Shown here: positions 43,163-52,224 of the stretch, one piece after another
How positions within the stretch are numbered: the first letter of the stretch is position 1
Layout: each line of letters starts with the position of its first letter
Assembly: GCA_900550465.1 (NCBI GenBank)
Contig: URSC01000007.1
Coordinates: 57,100-121,099 of the forward strand
Direction: 5' to 3'
Length of the DNA stretch: 64,000 nt
DNA from: an uncultured Alistipes sp.
Lineage (GTDB): Bacteria; Bacteroidota; Bacteroidia; Bacteroidales; UBA932
Position numbers and translations under genes: made by a program
The notes under the pieces: generated by a model
Told to the model about the DNA's origin: nothing
Databases searched by the model: none
Seen by the model: only the letters and a program-made list of their open reading frames with translations

Positions 43163-45007
43163 CTATTCTATCCGCTCCACGGAACGGGCATAATAACTGA
43201 TAATCCTCACCGTGGAGGTATCGGAGGCAAATACCGAATACAGCCCCTGCTCCTCCTGGGCGGGGTCACCGGTGTAGTCGTCCCCGGGCTGCCACATCAG
43301 ATGGTCCTCGGAAGGCTCGGCGAGTCCTCCCCATCCCCAGAAATTGAACCCGGCCAGGAGCCCTCCTCCGGCAGCCTCGTCCGTAATCTCAGAAAGCATG
43401 GCATCATAGTACACGTCGCGCATGCTCACCGATGTGCTGCGGGAGAAGCCCACGCTGTCCCTCGGGAAGCCGAACTCCTCTACTACCAGGGGCTTGCCCA
43501 TGCGGCGGGCGACCTCCAGATGCTCCTGCAGATATTCGCGGGAGAGCTCCACGGCTGGCGTCACATTGCCCGAGGCCATGTCCTCCCGGGTAGTCCAGCC
43601 CCAGTTGAAGGGCCAGATATGGATGTTCAGATAATCGATATGCGGGGAGCGGCCTATCTCCTCCCAGAGGCCCAGGTCCACCTCGCAGCCGTACTTGCCC
43701 TCGCTGCCGACCGAGACCATGTGGTTGGGATCTATGGACTTGATGAGTTCAGCGGTAGAAGTGAGCCAGTCGCGGAAGACCTCCTTGTTGTCCGCTCCGA
43801 AAGGCCGGGGCTCGTTGCATATCTGCCACGAGAAGATGGCCGGGTCATCGCGGTAAGCCTTGCCTGTGATCGTGTTGGTACGGGAGATGATGTCCATCAC
43901 GTAGCGGCGGAAGAGAGTCCGCGCGGTATCGGACTTCATGAATCCGGCCACATAGTCCACGTATGCGTCATAGCCCGCGACTCTAGGCAGGGGTATGTCC
44001 CCGTGCCCGGTCCACTGGAGGTACTGCGAGTAGCCGCCGCTCCACTCCCAGGCATTGTTCAGGTACAGCACGGCCTCCATATCCCGCTTGCCCAGTTCCA
44101 CCAGGAAGTAGTCCAGGCCCCGGAGCAGAGTGTCGTTGTACCTGCCGGGAGCATATTGCAAAGTAGGCTCCACCTTCGTGTACACACCCTCAGGACCGTC
44201 GGAGCCCACCAGCACGCGGAGATTGCGGACGCCTATCGAGCAGAGACTGTCCAGTTCGCGGGTCAGCCGCTCCCGGTCGCCGCCGCGGCCCTCCGAGGCC
44301 AGAATCGGGCCGTACCAGAAATTTGTACCTATAAAATAATACGGACTGCCGTCCTTGACGAACTGCCCGTTCTCTATACCTATAATATCCGCTCCTCCCC
44401 GCCCGGTACATGAAATGATAACCAGGGACAATACCGCTGCCGAGACCACGCAAGAGAGGCTCCTGCGGGGGTTGCGGCGGACCTTCCCTGCCCAGGAGCG
44501 GGCACGGTAGGAGGCCGTCCACAGCTTGGAGGCATACCGCCATTTGCGCTGGGTCGAGCGGAAAGGGGTGCCGCCCCTTATTGTCCCCTCCACCACTACT
44601 CCGACCACATCGGAGACCGTCGCACTGATATAGGAGGACCTGCCGCAGTCGCACCGCAGCAGGAGAAGGGTTCCCCAGACATGGACCGCCCGCAGCAGAC
44701 GGAGGGTCCGTTCCTCTCCGGTACGCACCAGGACTACGTCCCGGCGGCGGATGGTGATACGGTCCTGACCGGCAGTGACATTGCGCCACTTGCGGCCGGG
44801 GACGTCGCTGTGCGCCTCGAAGGCCTGCAGCTCAGCCTGGGTATAATGCTGTGCTCCGCTGAGTCTTACCGGCGCGAGCAGCACGCTGTCCCGGCCCGGA
44901 CGGAAGAACGGACGCATGTCCTCCTCCGTCACGGCCAGCCTCACGAAACTTCCCCTGGAGAGTCTCAGGGCCGCTTCGTTGTAATCCGATAATACTGCTG
45001 CCGCCAT
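43163..45007 (-). CDS. S24/S26-like domain fused through a TM segment to a GH5 mannanase-like glycosidase
   Basis: A 614-residue protein in two parts. Residues 1-180 resemble the Bacteroidetes S24/S26 peptidase-like family: EEDMRPFFRPGRDSVLLAPV, RRDVVLVRTG, then RKWRYASKLW; the would-be nucleophile (S in SMRPF) is Asp30. Residues 184-200 are hydrophobic and end in IISC, which looks like a lipobox. Residues 208-614 are GH5, subfamily 7-like: FIGTNFWYG, acid/base Glu399 in WQICNEPRPF, nucleophile Glu511 in VVEEFGFPRD. No stop or good start codon separates the parts. TAATG overlap with the SIMPL gene upstream. Confidence 0.85.
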   Translation of the reverse strand: MAAAVLSDYNEAALRLSRGSFVRLAVTEEDMRPFFRPGRDSVLLAPVRLSGAQHYTQAELQAFEAHSDVPGRKWRNVTAGQDRITIRRRDVVLVRTGEERTLRLLRAVHVWGTLLLLRCDCGRSSYISATVSDVVGVVVEGTIRGGTPFRSTQRKWRYASKLWTASYRARSWAGKVRRNPRRSLSCVVSAAVLSLVIISCTGRGGADIIGIENGQFVKDGSPYYFIGTNFWYGPILASEGRGGDRERLTRELDSLCSIGVRNLRVLVGSDGPEGVYTKVEPTLQYAPGRYNDTLLRGLDYFLVELGKRDMEAVLYLNNAWEWSGGYSQYLQWTGHGDIPLPRVAGYDAYVDYVAGFMKSDTARTLFRRYVMDIISRTNTITGKAYRDDPAIFSWQICNEPRPFGADNKEVFRDWLTSTAELIKSIDPNHMVSVGSEGKYGCEVDLGLWEEIGRSPHIDYLNIHIWPFNWGWTTREDMASGNVTPAVELSREYLQEHLEVARRMGKPLVVEEFGFPRDSVGFSRSTSVSMRDVYYDAMLSEITDEAAGGGLLAGFNFWGWGGLAEPSEDHLMWQPGDDYTGDPAQEEQGLYSVFASDTSTVRIISYYARSVERIE

Positions 45008-45735
45008 TAGTCCTTAAGAGAATACTCGATGGTCGTTACTACTCTTACTATCTTGATATGGGGGGTGTTCTGGTCCCGGTCGGAGATGGTGAACTGACCC
45101 TGGGAAGCCGAGCGGATCTTGCCGATCTTGCTGTCGGAGTCCTCCGCGAACTTCTGGGCAGTGGCCCTGGCGTTCTTCGTAGCCTCAGCCACCATTTCCG
45201 GCTTGATGTCGTTGAGTCCGTTGAAGGAGAACACGGTCTGGAACTGGTAGTCGTCACCGGCTATCACCACGCCTTTTTTAAGCAGATCACCCTGCTTGGT
45301 CATCAGGCTGCGGACCAGGTCTATCTTGTCGGAAGCCACGGTCACCACCGAGACCGCCTTGTAGCGGAAGGGGTCCTCGTTGTTGTAGCCGTACCTTTCG
45401 GCCTGCATGTCTGTCACCGATGCGGGGGAAACGGTTATCTCCTCCTGAGGAATGCCGTTGGACGTGAGAAAGTCCATTATCACGGTGTTTGAGCGCTCAA
45501 TCTCAGTGTACAATGAGCGGAGATCGTTGCCGGCCAGCCTGTAGGCCAGCGGCCAGATGACCTTGTCCGCCACCACCTCCCTCTCAGAGAGGCCCTTGAC
45601 CACCACACTGCGGTCCCTGTCCGAGAAACGGCCGATACCGGCGTAAATAAACCATCCGAGGACTATCAGCCCCAACATGATAGAGCCGCCCCCTACCTCA
45701 ATCTTCGTCTTGGAAATTCTGCTGTTCTCTGCCAT
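45007..45735 (-). CDS. SIMPL (DUF541) domain protein
   Basis: A 242-residue protein with an N-terminal TM anchor (about 17-33) and a periplasmic SIMPL domain. VVVKGLSEREVVADKVIWPL (about 44-63) and the late block ATKNARATAQKFAEDSDSKI (about 184-203) are typical; the family also includes BP26/OMP28. Function poorly known, often stress-linked. First of a run with the S24/GH5 fusion and the porin-like gene; promoter at 45794-45762. Confidence 0.9.
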   Translation of the reverse strand: MAENSRISKTKIEVGGGSIMLGLIVLGWFIYAGIGRFSDRDRSVVVKGLSEREVVADKVIWPLAYRLAGNDLRSLYTEIERSNTVIMDFLTSNGIPQEEITVSPASVTDMQAERYGYNNEDPFRYKAVSVVTVASDKIDLVRSLMTKQGDLLKKGVVIAGDDYQFQTVFSFNGLNDIKPEMVAEATKNARATAQKFAEDSDSKIGKIRSASQGQFTISDRDQNTPHIKIVRVVTTIEYSLKD

Positions 45736-45761
45736 AGTGTTTAAAATTTCAGTACATCTGA

Positions 45762-45794
45762 CAAAGATAGGAAAATTCTGGCGTAAATCCCAAA
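45762..45794 (-). promoter_or_regulatory. Promoter of the SIMPL-GH5-porin run
   Basis: TTTG (45794-45791), a 21-bp spacer and TATCTTTG (45769-45762) on the minus strand, 26 nt before ATG 45735. Confidence 0.7.
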
Positions 45795-46282
45795 ATTCCG
45801 GAACTTATCCCCCACTTTACAATACTTCAGTTTATTTTGACGTGCCCGCACGCCCTCTTTTCATAACAGACAGAATACCAGTATTTTCCCAAAAGTCAAT
45901 GTGCTTTCATTGACTTTTGGAATTGCCTGCTTCCACGGCCTCAATCGCCAATACGCTGAATGTAAGCACATTCCAAAACAGGTCCGTGCGGACGATTCTT
46001 TTTCGTTCATCTGTCAGAAAAACTTGTACTTCCAAAAGACTGTCCCGGAAGTGACGATACCGTTGGATGAGCCTTATTTTAAAAAAAGCACATCGTTTCA
46101 AAAGTGAAAGGATAATTTTTTAGGAATACGAAAAAAATAAGATGCTTCAGATTTGAATCAGATTTCCGAGGACAGATCGGTTTTCGAAGAGGGAGTTCAG
46201 CGGGGCTGAATAACCGATGAGGAAATCGATATGGACTGGAAAGATTTTCAAAAATGGCGCATGGTATTTTTTGAAGATTCCT
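45795..46282. other. Gene-free stretch with a perfect 13-bp stem-loop
   Basis: Between the divergent SIMPL and S9 genes. No credible coding frame. It holds the stem-loop at 45889-45920, and the stem's end word CCAAAAG/CTTTTGG recurs nearby as ATTCCAAAA (about 45969-45977) and TTCCAAAAGAC (about 46031). Confidence 0.6.
45889..45920. repeat. Perfect inverted repeat, 13-bp arms with 6-nt loop
   Basis: CCAAAAGTCAATG (45889-45901), loop tgcttt, CATTGACTTTTGG (45908-45920). No T-run follows on either strand and it is far from any gene end, so a terminator is unlikely; an operator, an RNA structure or a mobile-element relic are options. Confidence 0.8.
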
Positions 46283-46290
46283 TAAATTTG
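46283..46290 (+). promoter_or_regulatory. -7 box of the S9 peptidase gene
   Basis: TAAATTTG on the plus strand, 20 nt before ATG 46311; -33 unclear. Confidence 0.5.
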
Positions 46291-46310
46291 CCTGACAAAA
46301 TCTCAGACCT

Positions 46311-49091
46311 ATGAACATAAGGCAAATATTATCCGCAGCGGCAGCCTCACTGACAGTGGGCGCAATGGCCGCACTTCCGCTTTCCGCCCAGAAGAAACCG
46401 CTGGACCACAGCGTGTACGATTCCTGGCAGACGGTATCTTCAATACAGAATCCCTACGGCGGCAACTGGCTGCTGTACAGCATCACCCTTCAGGACGGGG
46501 ACGACACCCTCCACATCTACGACATCGCAGAAGGGGCTGTTGCGTACACCATCCCCAGAGGCAGCGGCGCCGTCATCTCTCAGGACGGTTCCACGGCCGT
46601 GTACCTGATTGAGGCTCCCAAACAGGCCGTGAGGCAGGCTAAGATAGACAAGAAGAAGGCCCACGAGATGCCCAAGGACACTCTGGTGATTCTCGACCTG
46701 AAATCCGGGACCAGGACTGTCTTCCCCGATGTAGACCGCATGTATGTCGGAGACGACCTGCAGAACTACGTGGCCTACCGCCAGGCTCAGACCGAAGCGT
46801 CCAAAGAAGGCGGCCGCGACCTCTACATCACCGACATCCGCACCCTGACGACTGACACCATCGCCCACGTGGACGACTGCGTGGTCTCCTCCAAGGGCGA
46901 GAAGATCATCTATGCCACCGAGCCTGCGAAAGACGACTCTCTCGGCCAGAGGGAACTGCACCTGCTCATTCCGGCCTCCGGTGAGGACCACACCCTCTAC
47001 AGCACTCCGAAAGAAGGCCTGATCTCCGGAATAAAATTCAATGAAGAGGCCACGGCTGCCGTATTCTACTCCCGCCGCGACACATCCGAGGCCACAAAGG
47101 ACCTGCGCGATATTTTCTATGCTGACCTTACTGCAGAGAGACCGTCGGCAGAATGCATCGTGCCCTCCGACATCAAGGGGCTCCCCGAAGGCATGGGTAT
47201 CAGTGACAAAGCCACCCTGCGCCTGAGCAAGGACGGCCGCTACCTGGTCCTGGGAGTCAAGGAACTGCCTGAGCCTGAGGACGAGAATGTTCCGGATTTC
47301 GAGAAAGTCAGTCTCGACATCTGGAGATGGGACGCCGACTACCTGCCCACGCAGGTTAAAATCAACAAATCCCGTTTTGAACGCCAGACCCTGACTGCTC
47401 TGTATTATTTCGACAAGCCCGGGCAGATCCTCATGCTGGCCGACGAGACCATGCCTATGGTCAGCATACCTGAAAACCTGACCGGCAACACCGTTCTGGT
47501 CCTCAATGACAAACCCTACAGAGTGGAGCGTCAGTGGGACCCCACCCCGCGCTACGACCTCTACCGCCTCAACATTGAGAACGGCGAGAGGGAGCTCATA
47601 AGCAGGAACCGCACCGTGCGCAGCACCCTCTCCCCCGACGGCCGCTACGCAGCGATGTTCGATGCCGCCGACACCTGCTGGCACCTCTACGATATCGTAA
47701 ACAACGAATGGAGGAACCTGACCGCAGACGTGCCCGCCCTCTTCTGGGACGACGAGGAGGATACTCCCTCGGCAGCCGGCCCGACAGGACCCGCTCTCTG
47801 GTACAAGGACGGATCGGCCCTGCTCATCGGAGCCCGTTTCGACGTATGGAAGTTCTACACGGACGGCAGCAAGGCCCCCGAGAACATGACCGAGGGCATC
47901 GGAGCCGCCGACTCCATCAAATTCACCCCCACACTCAGCATCCTCTTCGACTCCCGCCTGGAACAGCGCGGCGGCAGGGCGGCTGACCGTGAGATACTGG
48001 CCGACAAGCCCCTGTATTTTTCCTCCTTCAACGACGTGACCAAGGAAACCGGTATCTACCTCAAGGACCTGAGCGCCCGCAAGCCCAGGATGAAAGAACT
48101 TGTGAGCGGCCCCGCCACCTACCGCCTCAGCGCGATTGGCTCCGGGAAGAAACCCGTCCTCTTCTACACCATGGGCGACTTCCGCAACCCCTACGACCTC
48201 TACCGCACCTCCGACCTCTTCAAGACCTCGGAGCAGCTTACCGCCATCAACCCTCAGCAGGACCAGTACCGCTGGGGCAGCGTGGAACTGGTGGACTGGA
48301 TGTCCGAGGACGGTGCATTCCACTGCGAGGGCATGCTCTTCACCCCCGATGACCTCGACTCAGCGGGCAAATACCCCATGGTGCTGTATTTCTACGAAAG
48401 AAGCTCCGACGGACTGTACTCCTACCATGCCCCCGCACCCAGCCGCTCGATCATCAATATTTCCTACTTTGTCAGCAACGGCTACATCGTATTCGTGCCC
48501 GACATCTACTACCACACCGGACATCCCGGCCAGAGCGCGATGAACTGCATCATGCCCGGCGTGGACAAGGTGCTGGAAGGCCGGCCCTGGATCGACAGTT
48601 CCAAGATGGCCCTCCAGGGACAGAGCTGGGGCGGCTACCAGACGGCCTACATGATCACCCAGACCGACCGGTTCGCAGCAGCCGGAGCCGGAGCGCCCGT
48701 ATCCAACATGACCAGTGCCTACGGCGGCATCCGCTGGGGCTCCGGAGTGACCCGTCAGATGCAGTACGAGCACGGACAGAGCCGCATCGGAGACAATCTC
48801 TGGGACGGATTCGACCTCTACGTCGAGAACTCCCCCCTGTTCTTCGTGCGCAATGTCACCACCCCCGTGCTCATCATGCACAACGACGAGGACGGAGCTG
48901 TGCCATGGTACCAGGGAATCGAGTTCTTCACCGCCCTGCGCCGCTGCGGCAAACAGGCCTGGATGCTCACCTACAACGGCGAGGACCACAACCTCGTGCA
49001 GCGCTACAACTGCAAGGACTACACCGTCAAGCTCGTGGAGTTCCTAGACCATTTCCTCAAGGGAGAGCCCATGCCGGAATGGATGAAATAA
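46311..49091 (+). CDS. Secreted S9 family (prolyl oligopeptidase-like) peptidase
   Basis: A 926-residue exported peptidase (signal peptide cleaved near LSAQK, residue 27). A long beta-propeller region (about 40-640) is followed by an alpha/beta hydrolase domain. Triad: Ser772 in QGQSWGGYQT, Asp861 in DEDGAVPW, His893 in GEDHNLV. The propeller region is longer than in DPP4 or POP. Substrates are probably peptides; the exact specificity is not evident. 24 bp before the next S9 gene, so the two form an operon. Confidence 0.93.
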   Translation: MNIRQILSAAAASLTVGAMAALPLSAQKKPLDHSVYDSWQTVSSIQNPYGGNWLLYSITLQDGDDTLHIYDIAEGAVAYTIPRGSGAVISQDGSTAVYLIEAPKQAVRQAKIDKKKAHEMPKDTLVILDLKSGTRTVFPDVDRMYVGDDLQNYVAYRQAQTEASKEGGRDLYITDIRTLTTDTIAHVDDCVVSSKGEKIIYATEPAKDDSLGQRELHLLIPASGEDHTLYSTPKEGLISGIKFNEEATAAVFYSRRDTSEATKDLRDIFYADLTAERPSAECIVPSDIKGLPEGMGISDKATLRLSKDGRYLVLGVKELPEPEDENVPDFEKVSLDIWRWDADYLPTQVKINKSRFERQTLTALYYFDKPGQILMLADETMPMVSIPENLTGNTVLVLNDKPYRVERQWDPTPRYDLYRLNIENGERELISRNRTVRSTLSPDGRYAAMFDAADTCWHLYDIVNNEWRNLTADVPALFWDDEEDTPSAAGPTGPALWYKDGSALLIGARFDVWKFYTDGSKAPENMTEGIGAADSIKFTPTLSILFDSRLEQRGGRAADREILADKPLYFSSFNDVTKETGIYLKDLSARKPRMKELVSGPATYRLSAIGSGKKPVLFYTMGDFRNPYDLYRTSDLFKTSEQLTAINPQQDQYRWGSVELVDWMSEDGAFHCEGMLFTPDDLDSAGKYPMVLYFYERSSDGLYSYHAPAPSRSIINISYFVSNGYIVFVPDIYYHTGHPGQSAMNCIMPGVDKVLEGRPWIDSSKMALQGQSWGGYQTAYMITQTDRFAAAGAGAPVSNMTSAYGGIRWGSGVTRQMQYEHGQSRIGDNLWDGFDLYVENSPLFFVRNVTTPVLIMHNDEDGAVPWYQGIEFFTALRRCGKQAWMLTYNGEDHNLVQRYNCKDYTVKLVEFLDHFLKGEPMPEWMK

Positions 49092-49115
49092 TCTATAATT
49101 CAAATATTTGACAAA

Positions 49116-51212
49116 ATGAAATTAAAATTCGCAACAACATTGATGCTAATGTCCTCAATGGCAGTGATGTCCTCCTACGCCCAGAGCGGCAGGAAGGGCG
49201 CTGCCACAGTTATCGAGAAGACTCCGATAGAGGTCGTGGACGGCAAATTCACGCCTGAGATCATGCTCCGCCTCGGCAGGGTATCCGACCCTCAGCTCTC
49301 CCCCGACGGAAGTAAGATACTCTACGGAGTTACCTACACCAGCATAGAGGAGAACCGCAGCGTGCGGCAGCTCTATGTCATGAACGCCGACGGCAGCGGA
49401 AACCACCAGATCACCCATTTCTCGTCGAGTGCCAACAATGCCCGCTGGTACGGCGACGGCTCCGTTATCCTCTACCTTCAGGGCGGCCAGATATGGTCGA
49501 TGAGCGCTGAAGGCAAGAACATCCGTCAGGTGAGCAATATTCCCGGAGGCATCTCCGAGTTCAAGCTCTCCCCCGACCAGACCAAGGTGATGTACATCGC
49601 CCAGGTGCAGTCTGCCACCAGACCCACCGACCTGTATCCGGATCTGGACAAATCCACCGGACGCGAGATTGACGGTCTGATGTACAGGCACTGGGACTGC
49701 TTCGTGGAGACCATCCCCCACACATTCGTGGCCGATGTTGTCCGCTCGGGCAAGTCGCTGAAAGTGGCTCCCGGCAAGGATATCATCGAGGGTACGAAGT
49801 TCGAGCTCCCCACCCTGCCTTTCGGCGGACTGGAGCAGCTCTCCTGGAGCCCCGACGGACAGTGGATCGCATACGCCTACCGCAAGCTCACCGGCAAGGA
49901 CTACGCCTTCTCCACCAACACCGACATCTACCTCTACAACGTGGCTGACGGCTCCTGCGAGAATCTCTCCGAGGGCATGAACGGCTATGACACCGATCCG
50001 GTCTTCTCTCCCGACGGCAAGAGCATCGCATGGCTCAGCATGGAAAGGGCCGGCTTCGAGGCTGACCGCAACAGGGTATTCGTCATCGACCTGGCCTCCC
50101 GCGAAAAGAGGGAACTGACCGTAGGCTTCGACCACAGCGCGGCCTCACCTGTATGGAAGGCCGACGGCAGCGGCATCTATTTCAATGCCCTTGCATTCGG
50201 ACTCCAGGCCATTTTCTCGGTCGACCTCCAGGGCAATGTTACACGCATCACCCCCGATGACCTCTGGTACGACTTCGGCAAGGTAGCCGAACTGGGAGAA
50301 GGCCGTCTGCTCAGCACCGCACAGTCCATGAGCCGTCCCGACGAGATCGTATCAGTATCCCTGGCTGACGGATCATTTACAGTCCTCTCCCACGAGAACG
50401 ACGACATCTACGCCCAGCTCGAACAGGAAAAATGCGAAATGAGGTGGATACCCACCACCGACGGCCTCGAAATGCTTACCTGGGTCATCTATCCCGCAGA
50501 CTTCGATCCCGCCAAGGTATATCCCACAATGCTTTTCTGCACCGGCGGTCCCCAGCAGTGCAACAGCCAGAGCTGGTCTACCAGGTGGAATTTCAAGCTG
50601 ATGGCCGCTGAGGGCTACATCGTGGTCATTCCCAACCGCCGCGGCACCATGTCCTTCGGCCAGAAATGGTGCGACGATGTATCGCAGGACTATGCAGGAC
50701 AGTGCATCGATGACTACATGTCGGCTGTCTACGAGATGAAAAAGGAACCCTACGTAGGCAAGATGGGTGCTTCCGGCGCCAGCTTCGGCGGCTACTCGAT
50801 CTACTATCTGGCCGGTTCCCATCCCGATGATTTCGACGCCCTCCTTTCCCACGCCGGCATCTTCAACCAGGAGCAGATGTACATGATGACCGAGGAGATG
50901 TGGTTCCCCGAGTGGGAGAACGGCGGAGCACCCTGGGATCTCGAGAAACCCGCTGCCCGCAAGCACTATGTCAACTCTCCCCACAAGCTCGTCCGCAACT
51001 GGAAAGCGCCCATCATGGTCACCCACGGAGAGCTGGACTACCGCGTACCCGTTGAGCAGGGCATGGCCGCCTTCAACGCCGCCCAGATGCTCGGCGTACC
51101 CTCGCGCATGCTCCTCTTCCCCGACGAGAACCACTGGATACTCAAGCCCCAGAACGCCGTCCACTGGCAGAGGGACTTCTTCGAGTGGTTCGACCAGTGG
51201 CTGAAAGACTAA
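49116..51212 (+). CDS. dpp5: Secreted S9 family dipeptidyl peptidase, DPP5-like
   Basis: A 698-residue exported peptidase (signal peptide about 1-22, ending SYAQ). N-terminal propeller with TolB/WD40-like PD40 repeats (SPDGSKILYG, SPDGQWIAYA, SPDGKSIAWL), C-terminal hydrolase domain. Triad Ser556 (GASFGGYS), Asp641 (GELDYRVPV), His673 (ENHWI). The spacing 85 then 32 equals that reported for Porphyromonas gingivalis DPP5 (Ser542, Asp627, His659), and the length is close to it. Family certain, DPP5 identity likely. Its end overlaps aroC by 4 bp tail to tail. Confidence 0.92.
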   Translation: MKLKFATTLMLMSSMAVMSSYAQSGRKGAATVIEKTPIEVVDGKFTPEIMLRLGRVSDPQLSPDGSKILYGVTYTSIEENRSVRQLYVMNADGSGNHQITHFSSSANNARWYGDGSVILYLQGGQIWSMSAEGKNIRQVSNIPGGISEFKLSPDQTKVMYIAQVQSATRPTDLYPDLDKSTGREIDGLMYRHWDCFVETIPHTFVADVVRSGKSLKVAPGKDIIEGTKFELPTLPFGGLEQLSWSPDGQWIAYAYRKLTGKDYAFSTNTDIYLYNVADGSCENLSEGMNGYDTDPVFSPDGKSIAWLSMERAGFEADRNRVFVIDLASREKRELTVGFDHSAASPVWKADGSGIYFNALAFGLQAIFSVDLQGNVTRITPDDLWYDFGKVAELGEGRLLSTAQSMSRPDEIVSVSLADGSFTVLSHENDDIYAQLEQEKCEMRWIPTTDGLEMLTWVIYPADFDPAKVYPTMLFCTGGPQQCNSQSWSTRWNFKLMAAEGYIVVIPNRRGTMSFGQKWCDDVSQDYAGQCIDDYMSAVYEMKKEPYVGKMGASGASFGGYSIYYLAGSHPDDFDALLSHAGIFNQEQMYMMTEEMWFPEWENGGAPWDLEKPAARKHYVNSPHKLVRNWKAPIMVTHGELDYRVPVEQGMAAFNAAQMLGVPSRMLLFPDENHWILKPQNAVHWQRDFFEWFDQWLKD

Positions 51213-52213
51213 CGGTTTGCTGAAAGGTAAGCGTCGCAGAGGACAATGGCTGCGGCGCTTTCCACTACTACAGGGACGCGCAGGGCGAAACATACGTCAT
51301 GGCGTCCCTTTATTATGAGCTCTTCTTGACGGCCGGTAGCCAGGTTGACAGTGGTCTGGGGACGGGCAATGCTGGAGGTGGGCTTGACGGCGGCACGGAA
51401 GATGAGGGGGTTGCCGTTGGTGATGCCGCCGTTGATGCCGCCGGCGCCGTTGCGGGAGGTGTGGCCCGCGATGTCGGCAATAGGGTCGTTGTGCTGCGAG
51501 CCGCGCATGCGGGAGGCTCCGAAGCCGTCGCCGAACTCTATGCCCCGGATACCCGGTATGGAAAAAATCATCTGGGAAATGGCCGCTTCCATCGGATAGA
51601 AGAATGGCTCGCCCAGACCGGCGGGGACCCCGCTGCAGACACATTCCACCACTCCGCCGACCGAATCGCCCTCCGCCGCCACCTCTGAGAGGAGGGCGTC
51701 GAGGGCCGCATTGTCCCCTTCATCCCCTGCGAGGGACAGGCCCCCGACCTCCGTCAGACGGGCATTGACCTGTATCGGGGCAATGATTTTCTTGGCTACC
51801 ACACCCGCAGCAACGAGGGGAAGGGTCATCCGCCCGGAGAACATTCCGCCCCCGGAGGTGAGGCTGTCCGCTCCATATTTGATCCTGCGCACCCAGTCCG
51901 CATGGCCGGGACGGGGAATGTCGGAAAACTGCTGATAGGCGGAAGGGTCCGTATTCTCATTGCGGAAGAGGAGCTTGAGGGTGGTGCCGGTGGTCAGGCC
52001 GTCCTCCACGCCCCGGACGATCTCCGGGATATCCTTCTCCGTGCGGGCGGTAGTCCCCTTGCGGCCGGGACGGCGGCGGTCGATGTCCTCAGCGAAGTCT
52101 CCGGGACTCAGAGGAATACCCTCCGGCACGCCGTTGATCTCAACCGACATGAGAGGACTGTGGGATTCCCCTGCCATGGCAATCCTGAATATGTTTCCGA
52201 AAGCGTTGCGCAT
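51209..52213 (-). CDS. aroC: Chorismate synthase
   Basis: A 334-residue FMN-dependent enzyme for the last shikimate step (EPSP to chorismate). GNIFRIAMAGESHS (6-19), IDRRRPGR (44-51), RPGHADW and SGGGMFSGRMT, and SRNGAGGINGGITNG (about 265-279) are the conserved blocks. It follows aroDA by 11 bp as third gene of the shikimate operon. Slightly shorter than the usual 350-360 residues. Confidence 0.96.
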   Translation of the reverse strand: MRNAFGNIFRIAMAGESHSPLMSVEINGVPEGIPLSPGDFAEDIDRRRPGRKGTTARTEKDIPEIVRGVEDGLTTGTTLKLLFRNENTDPSAYQQFSDIPRPGHADWVRRIKYGADSLTSGGGMFSGRMTLPLVAAGVVAKKIIAPIQVNARLTEVGGLSLAGDEGDNAALDALLSEVAAEGDSVGGVVECVCSGVPAGLGEPFFYPMEAAISQMIFSIPGIRGIEFGDGFGASRMRGSQHNDPIADIAGHTSRNGAGGINGGITNGNPLIFRAAVKPTSSIARPQTTVNLATGRQEELIIKGRHDVCFALRVPVVVESAAAIVLCDAYLSANR

Positions 52214-52224
52214 ATCGTATCGTG

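Noticed and set aside
46440..48323. 627-codon frame on the minus strand
   Set aside because: Antisense to the first S9 peptidase, without start signal or domain; a composition effect.
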